From: CAYPIE01 sp964410665
GTDB lineage: Bacteria > Planctomycetota > Planctomycetia > Gemmatales > Gemmataceae
NCBI GenBank assembly: GCA_964410665.1
Contig: CAYPIE010000055.1
Span: 1 to 39,997 of the forward strand
Length of the DNA stretch: 39,997 nt
Direction: 5' to 3'
Shown here: positions 9,162 to 17,284 of the stretch, piece by piece
Numbering within the stretch: the first letter of the stretch is position 1
Layout of the letters: every line of letters begins with the position of its first letter
The notes under the pieces: generated by a model
What the model saw: the letters and a program-made list of their open reading frames with translations, nothing else
Database searches by the model: none
Told to the model about the DNA's origin: nothing
Program-made: the position numbers and the translations under genes

Positions 9162-9241
9162 GTAACCGTCTTTGAACGCCGATCGCACGGGCCTCCGCCA
9201 TCAGCCACCATTCCAAGTGACCGCCGAACCGGGGTCAAGTG
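9162..9241 (+). repeat. Dispersed hairpin repeat, copy B
   Basis: This is the best conserved copy. On the minus strand it contains TGACC-CCG-GTT-CGG-C-GGTCA, an almost complete hairpin, then GGAATGGTGGCTG and CCCGTGCGATCGGCGTT, ending in AGACGGTTAC. It sits exactly between the truncated phosphoesterase start codon and the IS66 transposase remnant. Compared with copy C, the outer hairpin pair T-A is replaced by G-C, a paired change that keeps the stem. Confidence 0.65.
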
Positions 9242-9266
9242 AAAATGGCCCTGCGGAATATATTTA

Positions 9267-9536
9267 TCAGAAAGCAAGCATGCGTTGCGTGGTTGGATGT
9301 ACCGTAAACGATGTGTCGGGTAGCAACTCGCCAAGGTGATCTCTCGGGTGGGTCGGCAGCGGCACCAGGACATCCTTCAAGTCGGCGAACGGGTCGGTCC
9401 CGAGGCGTTTGCAGCGGCCGACGAAGCGGTACCGTGTCGTCGCCGTCCGGCCACCTCGGTCACTGCCGATGAACAAATCGTTCTTTCGGCCCAAGGCCTG
9501 AGCCCGCAGGCTTCGTTCGGCCAGGCTCGTTCTTAA
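9267..9536 (-). pseudogene. IS66-family transposase C-terminal remnant
   Basis: The frame carries the C-terminal end of an IS66 transposase of the type common in Gemmata-like genomes: LGRKNDLFIGSDRGGRTA, then CKRLGTDPFADLKDVL, PTHP and LGELLP. About 90 residues of a protein normally near 500 are left. The catalytic DDE part and the accessory IS66 genes are not seen nearby. The reading continues upstream to 9626 without recognisable homology. It marks past insertion-sequence activity next to the repeat copy and the broken phosphoesterase. Confidence 0.8.
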
Positions 9537-9737
9537 CCGGATCGCAGTGCTTGGCTCGTCGTCGGGCCATGGGGTCGTTCCTTGGACAGACTGTGGCTCT
9601 GCCCGAGAGGTACCCATGCTGTGCAAGATGGGCTTCGCTTAACGCTTACGCTTAAAGTGGCTACTGCGATCGCCAAGCCGCGTCCATTGATGTATTGTCC
9701 ATCGAAAACTGCAGGGGACCTTTGGAGGACGACAACC

Positions 9738-10037
9738 ATGCTGCGGACCGAAACGATCGAAGTTCAAAACGTCAACCATCCAAGCCACGTGGAGCGGGTG
9801 AACCGCGAGAAGTATCTGGCAATGCGTGAAGTACTTCTGCGTATTCTGCCCGCGCACACGCCTGGTCTTACGCAGAAAGAGATGACCGAGTCAGCCACGG
9901 CCGAAGCACCCGCGGCATTGTGGCCGGGCGGCGCCAAGGTCGCCTGGTGGGTGAAGACGGTTCAGCTTGACCTGGAGGCAAAAGGTTTGGTCGTCCGCGA
10001 CAACAATGCCAAGCCACTGCGTTGGCGCAAGGCTTAG
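9738..10037 (+). CDS. DUF6958 family protein
   Basis: This 99-residue protein is likely cytoplasmic. It matches the DUF6958 family as I recall it: a short helical N-terminus (VNREKYLAMREVLLRILP), a GLTQKEM turn, then WPGGAKVAWWVKTVQLDLEA and a C-terminal KPLRWR. The tryptophan/lysine block looks like a small winged-helix-type DNA- or nucleotide-binding module, but this is an inference and no function is known. The start is fixed by GGAGGA eight bases before the ATG. The gene is isolated within a stretch of remnants and is intact, so it is probably under selection. Confidence 0.75.
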   Translation: MLRTETIEVQNVNHPSHVERVNREKYLAMREVLLRILPAHTPGLTQKEMTESATAEAPAALWPGGAKVAWWVKTVQLDLEAKGLVVRDNNAKPLRWRKA

Positions 10038-10225
10038 TCCTACACCCGTAGTTGCTCGGGATCGCCTGGATTGCTATCCCTTCTGGATCCGGCCCGATCA
10101 GCGGATCTCTATATTACCTGGACACTGCCCGTGCGAAACATTCGTACTGCGGCTGGAGAATGAAGATCACGACCACCTTCACGCTGGTCGGCCCTCCCGC
10201 CACATCTGAATCCGATTTCGTTTAA
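10038..10225. other. Intergenic stretch
   Basis: No gene is supported here. Its right edge holds an AT-rich inverted repeat, GTTTAA-CTAAA-TTAAAC (10220-10236), that overlaps the stop codon of the small minus-strand ORF. It could serve as a weak transcription end or protein site, but no T-run follows. Confidence 0.35.
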
Positions 10226-10444
10226 CTAAATTAAACTCGCCTCGGCGATCAACACCAACGGGGTTGTCCACACCTTCGGGTTGAACGCCAGTGGCGTGGC
10301 GAACGTCCGTTGCGCCACGCTCGGCGAGACAACCTGATGATCACTGAAGGACGTCTGCACGAGGTTGATGCCAAAAGGGTTGGGATTTGGCAGGGGCTGT
10401 TGGAGTGAGCCAGACTCCTTCAGGGGCATCCGGGCAACGATCAT
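10226..10444 (-). CDS. Possible small protein overlapping the ATP-grasp gene
   Basis: This is a 72-residue frame whose ATG overlaps the ATP-grasp stop by four bases (ATGA), the arrangement expected for translational coupling. The third codon positions are GC-rich like a true gene. No domain, signal peptide or membrane segment is recognised; the product is rich in Pro, Ser and Val. It may be a real lineage-specific gene, or a remnant of a longer gene. I do not assign a function. Confidence 0.35.
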   Translation of the reverse strand: MIVARMPLKESGSLQQPLPNPNPFGINLVQTSFSDHQVVSPSVAQRTFATPLAFNPKVWTTPLVLIAEASLI

Positions 10445-11622
10445 CCCGTGGTGGTCTGTTCAGGCATCGGGGTGCCGTCCCAAGCGATATCCTCCAGGTA
10501 AGCTCGTACGATGCTGATGTGCTCCTTATGGGCGACGGCATTCCAGTATCGATACGATAGGAACGAGTACAACGCAGGCAGGAGGTCATCGGGTTTGAGA
10601 TAGACATCCGGCGTGGTGAACAATTCCTGGAGTAACTGGCGTGCCGACAGCTTGCCAAAATGCGGGTTTAAAAGACGGAGATCATACTGTCGTCGCGTCC
10701 CGGGCTCGACCATGCGGACCTCGCCGGGCGCTTCGAAGACCGCGGAGCCGATCCAAGCCTCGGGTGTGAGAAAGGCCCCAGCGCAGGCGCGCGGGTTACA
10801 TTCGATCATGACAAATCCATCGGGACTCTGCTGGGTGCGGCGGTAGTCAAAGCTGAGAAAGCCGGTGTAGTTGAAGTGTTCAGCAATCTTGACTGCCTTC
10901 TCGAATGTTCCGAAATCGTTGATCGATATAAACTGCATCGCCGAACCGCCCTGCGTGGCGATGGTGGGTTCATAGAGGCAGTGAAGGACAATCTTACCCT
11001 GGTGAACGACACTGAACGAGCAGGCATCTTTCCCATCAATGAACTCCTGGACCAGCCAGGGATTTTCGCTGGTCGGGTCGCAATCGTCGATGGACGTTTC
11101 CCCCGCACGGGGCCCATGATTGGTCAAGAACACAAACCCTCCGCGCGAATAAGCCGGCCGGGCGACGAAGTCATCGAACTGTTTCACCGTTTCTCTTAAC
11201 TCATCACGGCTGGCGACCGTCGCAGTCTTCGGGGCGGGCAGCCCCAGTTGGGAACAGAGGTTCGTGAAGTGGGCCTTGCTGTGCAACTGGGCAATGGTCT
11301 CAAAGGAAGGTGCGAACAGGGGCACCGGGAGCCGGTCGGCGTAGCGGGCCAGATAAAAGCCTTCTTCAAAGGTTGGTATGACCATATCGAGATGGTGATC
11401 GCGGACGATTTGCGCGACGGTGTCGGTGAACCGAATCGGTTGATGGGCAGGCGAGGGGACCACATGTGCCGTGGTTGCGTGGATGTGCGAGTGGAGCGCT
11501 GGAGCCATTTTAAAGCTGTCAGCGACGTGGACGGTGGCACCGTACTTATATAAGCCGCGGACGATAGCCGTAGTGGGATCAAACCGGGCACCGGTCACCA
11601 GGACTTTGGGTTTGGCTGTCAT
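10441..11622 (-). CDS. ATP-grasp domain protein
   Basis: This 393-residue protein belongs to the ATP-grasp superfamily, related to carbamoyl-phosphate-synthase-like ligases. It opens with an alpha/beta pre-ATP-grasp region (VLVTGARFD, then a DMVIPTFEEGFYLA block). The central ATP-binding part includes FVARPAYSRGG, where a basic residue normally holds ATP, and WLVQEFIDG. The metal site is the MIECNPRA motif, standing for the family's E.NPR. Such enzymes join a carboxylate to an amine, thiol or similar group through an acyl-phosphate. The substrate is not predictable; peptide- or siderophore-like conjugation is possible. The gene has no enzyme neighbours that would define a pathway, and a tiny overlapping ORF follows it. 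Confidence 0.82.
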   Translation of the reverse strand: MTAKPKVLVTGARFDPTTAIVRGLYKYGATVHVADSFKMAPALHSHIHATTAHVVPSPAHQPIRFTDTVAQIVRDHHLDMVIPTFEEGFYLARYADRLPVPLFAPSFETIAQLHSKAHFTNLCSQLGLPAPKTATVASRDELRETVKQFDDFVARPAYSRGGFVFLTNHGPRAGETSIDDCDPTSENPWLVQEFIDGKDACSFSVVHQGKIVLHCLYEPTIATQGGSAMQFISINDFGTFEKAVKIAEHFNYTGFLSFDYRRTQQSPDGFVMIECNPRACAGAFLTPEAWIGSAVFEAPGEVRMVEPGTRRQYDLRLLNPHFGKLSARQLLQELFTTPDVYLKPDDLLPALYSFLSYRYWNAVAHKEHISIVRAYLEDIAWDGTPMPEQTTTG

Positions 11623-11931
11623 GGGGGACTCCGATCGGCAAGGTTGTCGTCCGAGATGGCTCGAACGATCGGAAGAATCATCACTTTCCTAGGCACCACG
11701 GTCGATAGTGACCAGTCGAGTTGTGCCGTCAACAGGCTTTCGTCGCCCCCACGACCGTCCGTGGCAGATCAACAGTGGTGACAAGAGGGTCGGGTGAAGC
11801 GCCCCAACCATCCAGGATGGCCAACAAACGAAGAACCAATGGAGGATAGAATCCGCCGTCATCTGTGTGCGGAGGATGATGCTGCCCTTGCATTCTCGTG
11901 AGGAACGGGCGGTAACCTATCGCAGATTTCC
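11623..11931. other. Gap between GrpB and ATP-grasp genes
   Basis: This 309 bp stretch lies downstream of the GrpB gene and upstream of the ATP-grasp gene, both on the minus strand. A 68-codon minus-strand frame (11729-11935) begins with an ATGA overlap of the GrpB stop, but its composition (many His, Pro, Thr) and lack of homology make it doubtful. The ATP-grasp promoter should lie near 11625-11700. I see no clear terminator. Confidence 0.3.
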
Positions 11932-12459
11932 TCATCCCCGATCACGGCCCTGGTACCACGCCAACGCCCTGGCCTCCTGCTCCTTGACGTAGCGGTCCTT
12001 GCCGGCCATGTAGCCGTCGATGTCTTCGGGGAAGTCCTGGGCGAGCTGTTGTTTGAGCTGGCCGTAGCGGGCGGCCTCTTCAGGATGGGCCCGCATATAG
12101 TCCCGGAAGGCCAGGTGACGGACGACATTTGGGCTGTCGAGCTCGAAGGCGTGCACGTTGTGCGTGCGCTCGCCGGTTGGACCGTCCTTGCGGAAGTAGC
12201 GACGGCCGGGGATGCCGCACTCGCCCATGGCTTCGTAGCCGAGCGCTTCGATTGCAGGGGTGATGGCGTCGAGGCGGGGCAGGTGATCGACTTCGAGGAG
12301 GATGTCGATCACCGGCTTGGCGTGAATTCCCGGGATGGCGGTGCTGCCGATGTGATGCATCCGGACCAGCACCGGCCCCAAGGCCGCGGCGATCCGGCCA
12401 GACTCGCGTTCGTACGCAGAATCCCACGCGGGGTCATACGGCACCACGAAGATACGCAT
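11932..12459 (-). CDS. GrpB family protein (UPF0157)
   Basis: This 175-residue protein matches the GrpB/UPF0157 family, which has a nucleotidyltransferase-like fold. The N-terminal VPYDPAWDSAYERE block is followed by the family hallmark HHIGSTAIPGIHAKPVIDI (around residues 37-55). YEAMGECGIPGRRYF and the HNVHAF strand follow, then a helical C-terminus rich in basic and acidic residues (QLAQDFPEDIDGYMAGK). The conserved GSTA and D..L residues suggest nucleotide binding, but no reaction is proven for the family; some members are fused to CoaE. I chose the ATG at 12459 because family homology begins there; an upstream in-frame extension to 12603 has no homology. Confidence 0.85.
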   Translation of the reverse strand: MRIFVVPYDPAWDSAYERESGRIAAALGPVLVRMHHIGSTAIPGIHAKPVIDILLEVDHLPRLDAITPAIEALGYEAMGECGIPGRRYFRKDGPTGERTHNVHAFELDSPNVVRHLAFRDYMRAHPEEAARYGQLKQQLAQDFPEDIDGYMAGKDRYVKEQEARALAWYQGRDRG

Positions 12460-12650
12460 GATGCTCAGGCTCCAAGAGTGAGTGACGATTCCGATGAGGA
12501 GATGGGTGGTCGTACCGACGTCAACAGACATCCAGTCGGTCAGTCGGGTCGAACTTCTGTTCACCTGTTCAAAGTGGCAATCCCCACTCCCGAATCGCGG
12601 CAATTTCGAGTAACCTCAACAAGAACACCGATTTGGCCGAGGGAGTGCGG

Positions 12651-13298
12651 ATGCCGATCTCAGACAGCGATCATGAACTGGTGCGGCGAATCCGCGCCAA
12701 CGACCAGCAAGCCTGGCAGCAGCTGATCGACCGCTATAACGGCCGGCTGCTAGCCTTCGTCCAGCGACGGATCGCCCAGTGGCATATCTGTGAGGAGATT
12801 GTCCAGGACACCTTCATTGGTTTCTATAACAGCCTGCCCAACTACGACGAGAAACGCGGGCTGCAGACCTACTTGTTTACCATCGCCTCGCACAAGGTGA
12901 TCGACCACTTACGCAAGGTCGGCAACCAGCTCGATCGCCAGATCGTCGGAGACGCCAAGGAAGAGCTACTCGACCAGCAGCTCGATGACCACCAGCGCAA
13001 AGCTTCCAGCATTGCCCGCGATCACGAAAAGCAGCAGCTTGAGGAGGATGCCCTGATCCGGGGCTTACGCAACTTACTGCAGAGCATGCGTGAGAAGGGG
13101 GAATATGCACGAATCCAAGTGCTTGAGTTGCTTTTTGTGCGTGGCTGGGCGAACCGGGATGTGGCTCGTTTTTTGGACATCAACGAGCAGCAGGTGGCGA
13201 ACTATCGCTTTGCCGCGGTTCGTAAGCTGGCCGAGCAGATGCGCAACGCCAACCTGTCGCCCGAAGTATTCCCGGAATTGGCCGATACCGGGGATTAA
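12651..13298 (+). CDS. ECF-type RNA polymerase sigma factor
   Basis: This 215-residue protein is a sigma-70 family factor of the ECF size class, directing RNA polymerase to alternative promoters. Region 2 spans about residues 8-85: the LIDRYNGRLLAFVQRRI helix, IVQDTFIGFYNSLPNY, then TYLFTIASHKVIDHLRK for -10 recognition. Region 4 is near 155-205, with LELLFVRGWANRDVARFL and NEQQVANYRFAAVRKL forming the helix-turn-helix. A longer, charged linker of about 45 residues joins them. The ATG at 12651 is preceded by GAGGGAG, which favours it over an upstream TTG. No anti-sigma gene is adjacent; the methyltransferase gene begins 12 bp downstream and is likely co-transcribed. Confidence 0.9.
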   Translation: MPISDSDHELVRRIRANDQQAWQQLIDRYNGRLLAFVQRRIAQWHICEEIVQDTFIGFYNSLPNYDEKRGLQTYLFTIASHKVIDHLRKVGNQLDRQIVGDAKEELLDQQLDDHQRKASSIARDHEKQQLEEDALIRGLRNLLQSMREKGEYARIQVLELLFVRGWANRDVARFLDINEQQVANYRFAAVRKLAEQMRNANLSPEVFPELADTGD

Positions 13299-13310
13299 CA
13301 CAACCATACC

Positions 13311-14480
13311 ATGCTCGACCAGAGGACGCTTGCCGCACTACGCTCAGGGCTGGGCGAACTGGCGCTCAAACAGGCGACGCGCCGACTCCAAGCCGGGCAG
13401 GAATTACTGCCGATCCTACAAGCCTTGCGCCGCGACTTTTCGCCCGAGCTCGCGGGGGCGGTCCTGGAGCAGATCGAGCTACGCAAGCGGGCTCGCGGCA
13501 AGTTTACCCAAGCAGAGCAGCTGTTTTTCACCCGCACAGCTTTGGAGCAGGCCAGCGGCGAAGTGATCGCTCGCTACCGAGCCGAACGCTACTGCAACTT
13601 CCCCGACGTGGTCGACCTTTGCTGCGGCATCGGTGGTGATGCCCTGGCCTTGGCCCAGGTCTCCCAAGTCAAGGCGGTCGACGTTGATCCGGTACGCCTG
13701 GCCGTGGCCGAGGCGAATGCGGCCGTGCTCGGGCTGAGCGAGCGGATCCGCTTCCGCGAACTCGACCTGGAACGCGAGGCTTGGCCCGAAGCCGCGGCCG
13801 CCTTCTTTGACCCAGACCGTCGCGTGGAGGGGCATCGCGGCATTGCCTTCGCCGATTACCGGCCGCGTCTGGAGTACCTGCGTCAGGCATTGCCGCAATA
13901 CCGCGGGCTGGGCATGAAGGTTGCCCCTGGGGCGAACTGGCGCGACCTGGAGGCCTGGGACGCGAGCGTCGAGTTTATTTCGGTGCAAGGCGAGCTTAAG
14001 GAGGCGGTGCTCTGGTTCGGCGAACTTCGCCAGGCCAACCGGGTGGCGACCGTGTTACCCGCAGGCAATTCGTTTGCCGCCAGCACTCCTCTGACCGACA
14101 TTCCCCGCGGCGAACCGGGTGCGTACCTCTATGACCCCGACCCATCGATCACCCGGGCCGGGTTGGTGGGTAATCTGGCCGAACGGCTGGACGCCTGGCA
14201 GCTCGATCCCGAGATTGGCTATCTCAGCAGTGCTGCGGGGCAGGCCACACCGTTTGCCCGTCGGTATTCCATTGAAGACTGGTTCGGCTTTCACGAAAAA
14301 CGGCTCCGCGAGTGGCTGCGGACCCGGCAAGTCGGCCGCATCACCGTGCTCAAGCGAGGGTCGCCAATCAAGCCGGAGGACTTACAACGCCGCATGCGGC
14401 TTTCGGGGCCGGAGCACCGGGTGGTCGTGCTGACGCGTTGGCACGGGCGGCCCGTGGTGCTCGTCGGGAGTGTGGCCTGA
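13311..14480 (+). CDS. Class I SAM methyltransferase with THUMP-like C-terminal domain
   Basis: This 389-residue protein is probably an RNA methyltransferase. An N-terminal helical region (1-85) precedes a Rossmann-type SAM fold. Motif I is VDLCCGIGGDALAL (101-114), the acidic second strand is AVDVDP (122-127), and FFDPDRR (165-171) is the motif IV region, where DP.R is typical of the class that includes archaeal and bacterial THUMP-like proteins. The C-terminal part (about 310-385) with RITVLKRGSPIKPEDLQRR resembles the THUMP-like domain (PF18096). The target nucleotide is unknown. It follows the sigma factor after 12 bp and precedes a hydrolase by 34 bp, so it is in an apparent operon. Confidence 0.85.
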   Translation: MLDQRTLAALRSGLGELALKQATRRLQAGQELLPILQALRRDFSPELAGAVLEQIELRKRARGKFTQAEQLFFTRTALEQASGEVIARYRAERYCNFPDVVDLCCGIGGDALALAQVSQVKAVDVDPVRLAVAEANAAVLGLSERIRFRELDLEREAWPEAAAAFFDPDRRVEGHRGIAFADYRPRLEYLRQALPQYRGLGMKVAPGANWRDLEAWDASVEFISVQGELKEAVLWFGELRQANRVATVLPAGNSFAASTPLTDIPRGEPGAYLYDPDPSITRAGLVGNLAERLDAWQLDPEIGYLSSAAGQATPFARRYSIEDWFGFHEKRLREWLRTRQVGRITVLKRGSPIKPEDLQRRMRLSGPEHRVVVLTRWHGRPVVLVGSVA

Positions 14481-14514
14481 GGGATGGGTTGGATAAAGAT
14501 TTCTGGAGGTCGGC

Positions 14515-15246
14515 ATGCCCTGGACGCAAGAGACGGTGGCCGGTAAGGCCGTGGACTTTTATACGCCGGAGGCGGGGCCAGCCCGCTTCGCCGTGCTGCA
14601 CCTGCATGGTGTGGGGCGAACCACCCTGGCCAACAACCCGAGCTACACGGCCGTGCTCGAGGAACTAGGTCTGGCCTGCGCCTGCCCGCACGGGCAACGC
14701 TCGTGGTGGAGCGACCGTATTTGCCCCGAGTTTGACGCGGCAATGACCGCTGAGCGGTTTCTGCTCGACCAGGTCGTGCCGTTCATGCGCGATCGCTGGG
14801 CGCTCGGGGCCGACGCCTTGGGCATCAGCGGCATCAGCATGGGCGGGCAGGGGGCCCTACGCTTGGCCTTCAAGCACCCGCAGCAGTTCCCGGTGGTCGC
14901 TGCCGTCTCCTCCGCGATCGACTATCACCAGTGGTACGGCGAGGGGGCTGGCCTGGACGACATGTACCAGTCGTCCGAGGATTGTCGCCAGGATTCAGTC
15001 GTCCTACACATCCATCCCAGCAAGCACCCCAGCCACATCCTTTTCGTCATCGACCCCGACGACCTCGACTGGACGCGGGGCAACGACCGCCTGCACGAAA
15101 AACTCGCGGCGATCGGCATCCCCCACGAAATCGACTTCACCACCCGTGCCGGCGGGCATTCCTGGGACTATTTCAACTTTATGGCCGGCCCGACCTTGCG
15201 GTTCATCCATACCGGACTCTCGGAACGGGCACGACAGTTGATCTGA
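14515..15246 (+). CDS. Alpha/beta hydrolase (esterase-like)
   Basis: This 243-residue cytosolic protein has an esterase-D/dienelactone-like alpha/beta hydrolase fold. The oxyanion-loop region is LHLHGVG (28-34). The nucleophile elbow is GISMGG with Ser108, the acid is likely Asp180 or 182 in VIDPDD, and the base His215 in GGHSWDY. It should cleave an ester or thioester. The substrate is not clear, and the C-terminal GGHSWDYFNF strand resembles that of S-formylglutathione hydrolase. GGAGG lies just before the ATG. The gene follows the methyltransferase closely and is probably in the same transcript. Confidence 0.85.
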   Translation: MPWTQETVAGKAVDFYTPEAGPARFAVLHLHGVGRTTLANNPSYTAVLEELGLACACPHGQRSWWSDRICPEFDAAMTAERFLLDQVVPFMRDRWALGADALGISGISMGGQGALRLAFKHPQQFPVVAAVSSAIDYHQWYGEGAGLDDMYQSSEDCRQDSVVLHIHPSKHPSHILFVIDPDDLDWTRGNDRLHEKLAAIGIPHEIDFTTRAGGHSWDYFNFMAGPTLRFIHTGLSERARQLI

Positions 15247-15342
15247 TGATATTTTGATCGTTCACGCGGATGTTGTGGTGTTCCAGCCCGCCCATGTCTG
15301 CGGGCTTGTGTCGATTCAACGTCTCTTGCCATTGGTTCCTGC

Positions 15343-16386
15343 ATGGTTCACCCCCATCTTGGTGAGGAGACGCCCTCGGCGGGGCCGGTGCTCCGTTCCT
15401 CTTCGACGGTCGCCACGTGGATGTTGTTGGCGACCACATTTCTTTGGGGGATGTCCTTCTCGCTGACCAAGACCTGGCAAGATGAGGTGGCGGAGCATCC
15501 TCTGGGGGAAAGTTTGCTCACCCGGGTGTTGCTGGGCAGCATGACCTTAATTGTGCTGCGGGCGCTACTGGCGGTCTTGTTGGTGTTGGTGTTTATGCCG
15601 CGGATGGCACGGCGGCCGAGTGCCCGGGCGCATCGGTTGGGGATGGTCATCGGTCTGGTGTTTTTTGGCGGGTTTGCCCTGCAGATCATGGGGCTCGCGT
15701 TCGTCTCCCCCGCCCGGTCCGGGTTTTACATTAGCCTAAGTAGCCTATGGGTGCCCGTGTTCGCGGCGCTGTGGCTAGGGCAACGGGTCGCACTCTGGAT
15801 CTGGGCGGGGATGTTGCCCGCGTTCTTTGGCGTGTTCTTGCTAGCGGGGGAAAACCCGGGCAATGCGCTGGGCCGCTTTGGCACAGGGGATATTATCAGC
15901 CTGGGGTCGACGCTGTTTTATGGCGTGCAACTTATGCTGATCGATCACTATGCTCGACGTGTTCCTTCACATCATCTCACGTTTGGTTTTTTAACCGCCA
16001 CCGGACTGGCGGGGCTGGTGGTGCTGATCGTGGTGGTGTTGTGCGGCCCCGGTTTTTTCACCTGGTGGCTGTGGGTTGGATTGATCCTGCGTCAACCCAT
16101 GGTGCCGGCGGCCTTGGCTGGGCTCGTGCTGATCACCGTGCTGTCATTTCACTGGATGAGCGCCTATCAACCTCGGGTGGGTGCAAGTCGAGCCGCGATT
16201 ATTTATTTATGCGAGTCCGCTTTTGCCGCGCTGGTGTCGGTGCTTTTGGGCTATGACCCGTTGAGCTGGCGGCTGGTGGTGAGTGGGACCTTCATCGTGC
16301 TGGGTAATGCTCTCGCGGAGATGCCCAATTTCCTTGCCCGCTGGCGGCTGGCACGGCAGAGGCGGCGGACGGCCGGGGAGAGGTGA
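15343..16386 (+). CDS. EamA/DMT superfamily transporter
   Basis: This 347-residue protein has about ten hydrophobic helices in two EamA halves, the layout of drug/metabolite transporters (RhaT/YdcZ type). The first half begins near residue 25 with a LLATTFLWGMSFSLTKTW block. GLAFVSPARSGFYISLS is the typical middle of EamA half one. The second half includes TFGFLTATGLAGLVVL and PRVGASRAAIIYLCESAFAA, and ends in a basic tail. It probably exports or takes up a small metabolite or amino-acid-like compound. It follows the hydrolase after 96 bp and converges on the amidotransferase-like gene, 25 bp away. Confidence 0.85.
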   Translation: MVHPHLGEETPSAGPVLRSSSTVATWMLLATTFLWGMSFSLTKTWQDEVAEHPLGESLLTRVLLGSMTLIVLRALLAVLLVLVFMPRMARRPSARAHRLGMVIGLVFFGGFALQIMGLAFVSPARSGFYISLSSLWVPVFAALWLGQRVALWIWAGMLPAFFGVFLLAGENPGNALGRFGTGDIISLGSTLFYGVQLMLIDHYARRVPSHHLTFGFLTATGLAGLVVLIVVVLCGPGFFTWWLWVGLILRQPMVPAALAGLVLITVLSFHWMSAYQPRVGASRAAIIYLCESAFAALVSVLLGYDPLSWRLVVSGTFIVLGNALAEMPNFLARWRLARQRRRTAGER

Positions 16387-16411
16387 CGGCCGTCTTCGCA
16401 CCGCCACCCGC

Positions 16412-17164
16412 TCAGGCCGCCGCGGAGAGCGGTTGGGCGTTGCGCACCGCGGCCTGGACAAAGCATTCAAACAATTGCATGTCTAATGCCGAAGCGGTGT
16501 CGGCTTCGGGGTGCCACTGCACACCCATGCAGAACCATTCGGCCGACTCGGCCTCGATGGCTTCGATGACGCCGTCGGGGGCCTTGGCGGCAATGCGCAT
16601 CTTGGGGCCGACGCTGTCGACCGCCTGGTGGTGCTCGCTGTTGACGCGCAGCTCGTTGGTGCCGTAGATCTCCTCGAGCCGGGTGTTGGGCTCGATCATG
16701 GCCATATGCCGGTGCGGGCCGCCGGAGGTGTCAAAGTGGGGCATGGCCCGCGGGCAGTCGTGCGGGATGTGCAAGAACAGCGTGCCGCCAGTTGCGGCGT
16801 TTAGCTGCTGCATGCCCAGGCCGATCGCCAACACCGGAATCCGCCGCTCGATCACTCGGCGAACCAACACGCGGTCGTGATTCTCGCGGCGTTCGGGCAT
16901 CGGTTGCACCGAGGCGTGGGTTGGCAGGCCCAGCCGGCGTGGGTCCATGTCCAGCCCGCCCGTCAGTACAATGCCGTCGATCCGGTCGAGCAGGGCGTCG
17001 ATCTCCGCTTCCTTACCCACCGTTGGTAGGATGAGCGGCAGGGCACCGGCAGTGCTCATGGCGTCAAAGTAGCCCGCATGAACGCGGACCAGCGCCGGGT
17101 TGGATTTGCTAGGGTTGACATAGTCGCAATTGATTCCGATCAGCGGACGGGTACGCACGCTCAT
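16412..17164 (-). CDS. Class-I amidotransferase-like (PuuD/C26) protein lacking catalytic Cys
   Basis: This 250-residue protein has the gamma-glutamyl-GABA hydrolase (peptidase C26, PuuD) fold. PLIGINCDY opens the fold, GIVLTGGLDMDP (64-75) matches the first glycine loop, and NSEHHQAV (175-182) and GVQWHPE (214-220, His218/Glu220) match the rest of the active site. The nucleophile motif, normally G-[IV]-C-RGMQ, reads AIGLGMQQLN here: position 115 is Gly and the following Arg is Leu. GGPHRH follows (148-153). The start at 17164 begins the homology. It is either a ligand-binding pseudoenzyme or uses another mechanism. It is the last gene of the minus-strand run and lies 120 bp after the MFS gene. 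Confidence 0.8.
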   Translation of the reverse strand: MSVRTRPLIGINCDYVNPSKSNPALVRVHAGYFDAMSTAGALPLILPTVGKEAEIDALLDRIDGIVLTGGLDMDPRRLGLPTHASVQPMPERRENHDRVLVRRVIERRIPVLAIGLGMQQLNAATGGTLFLHIPHDCPRAMPHFDTSGGPHRHMAMIEPNTRLEEIYGTNELRVNSEHHQAVDSVGPKMRIAAKAPDGVIEAIEAESAEWFCMGVQWHPEADTASALDMQLFECFVQAAVRNAQPLSAAA

Positions 17165-17284
17165 AGCCAAACTTCCTTGTCTGGTGGGGCCATCCTGGCA
17201 GCCCTGCGGATCGAGGTTCGCATTGCGACTGTACCGGATCGAGACATCGCCAAGCAAGGGCAAGATTTCCGGACGGTGGGCAGC

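Noticed and set aside
11729..11935. 68-codon ORF overlapping the GrpB stop by ATGA
   Set aside because: The overlap is suggestive, but its composition and lack of homology are not enough to call it a gene.
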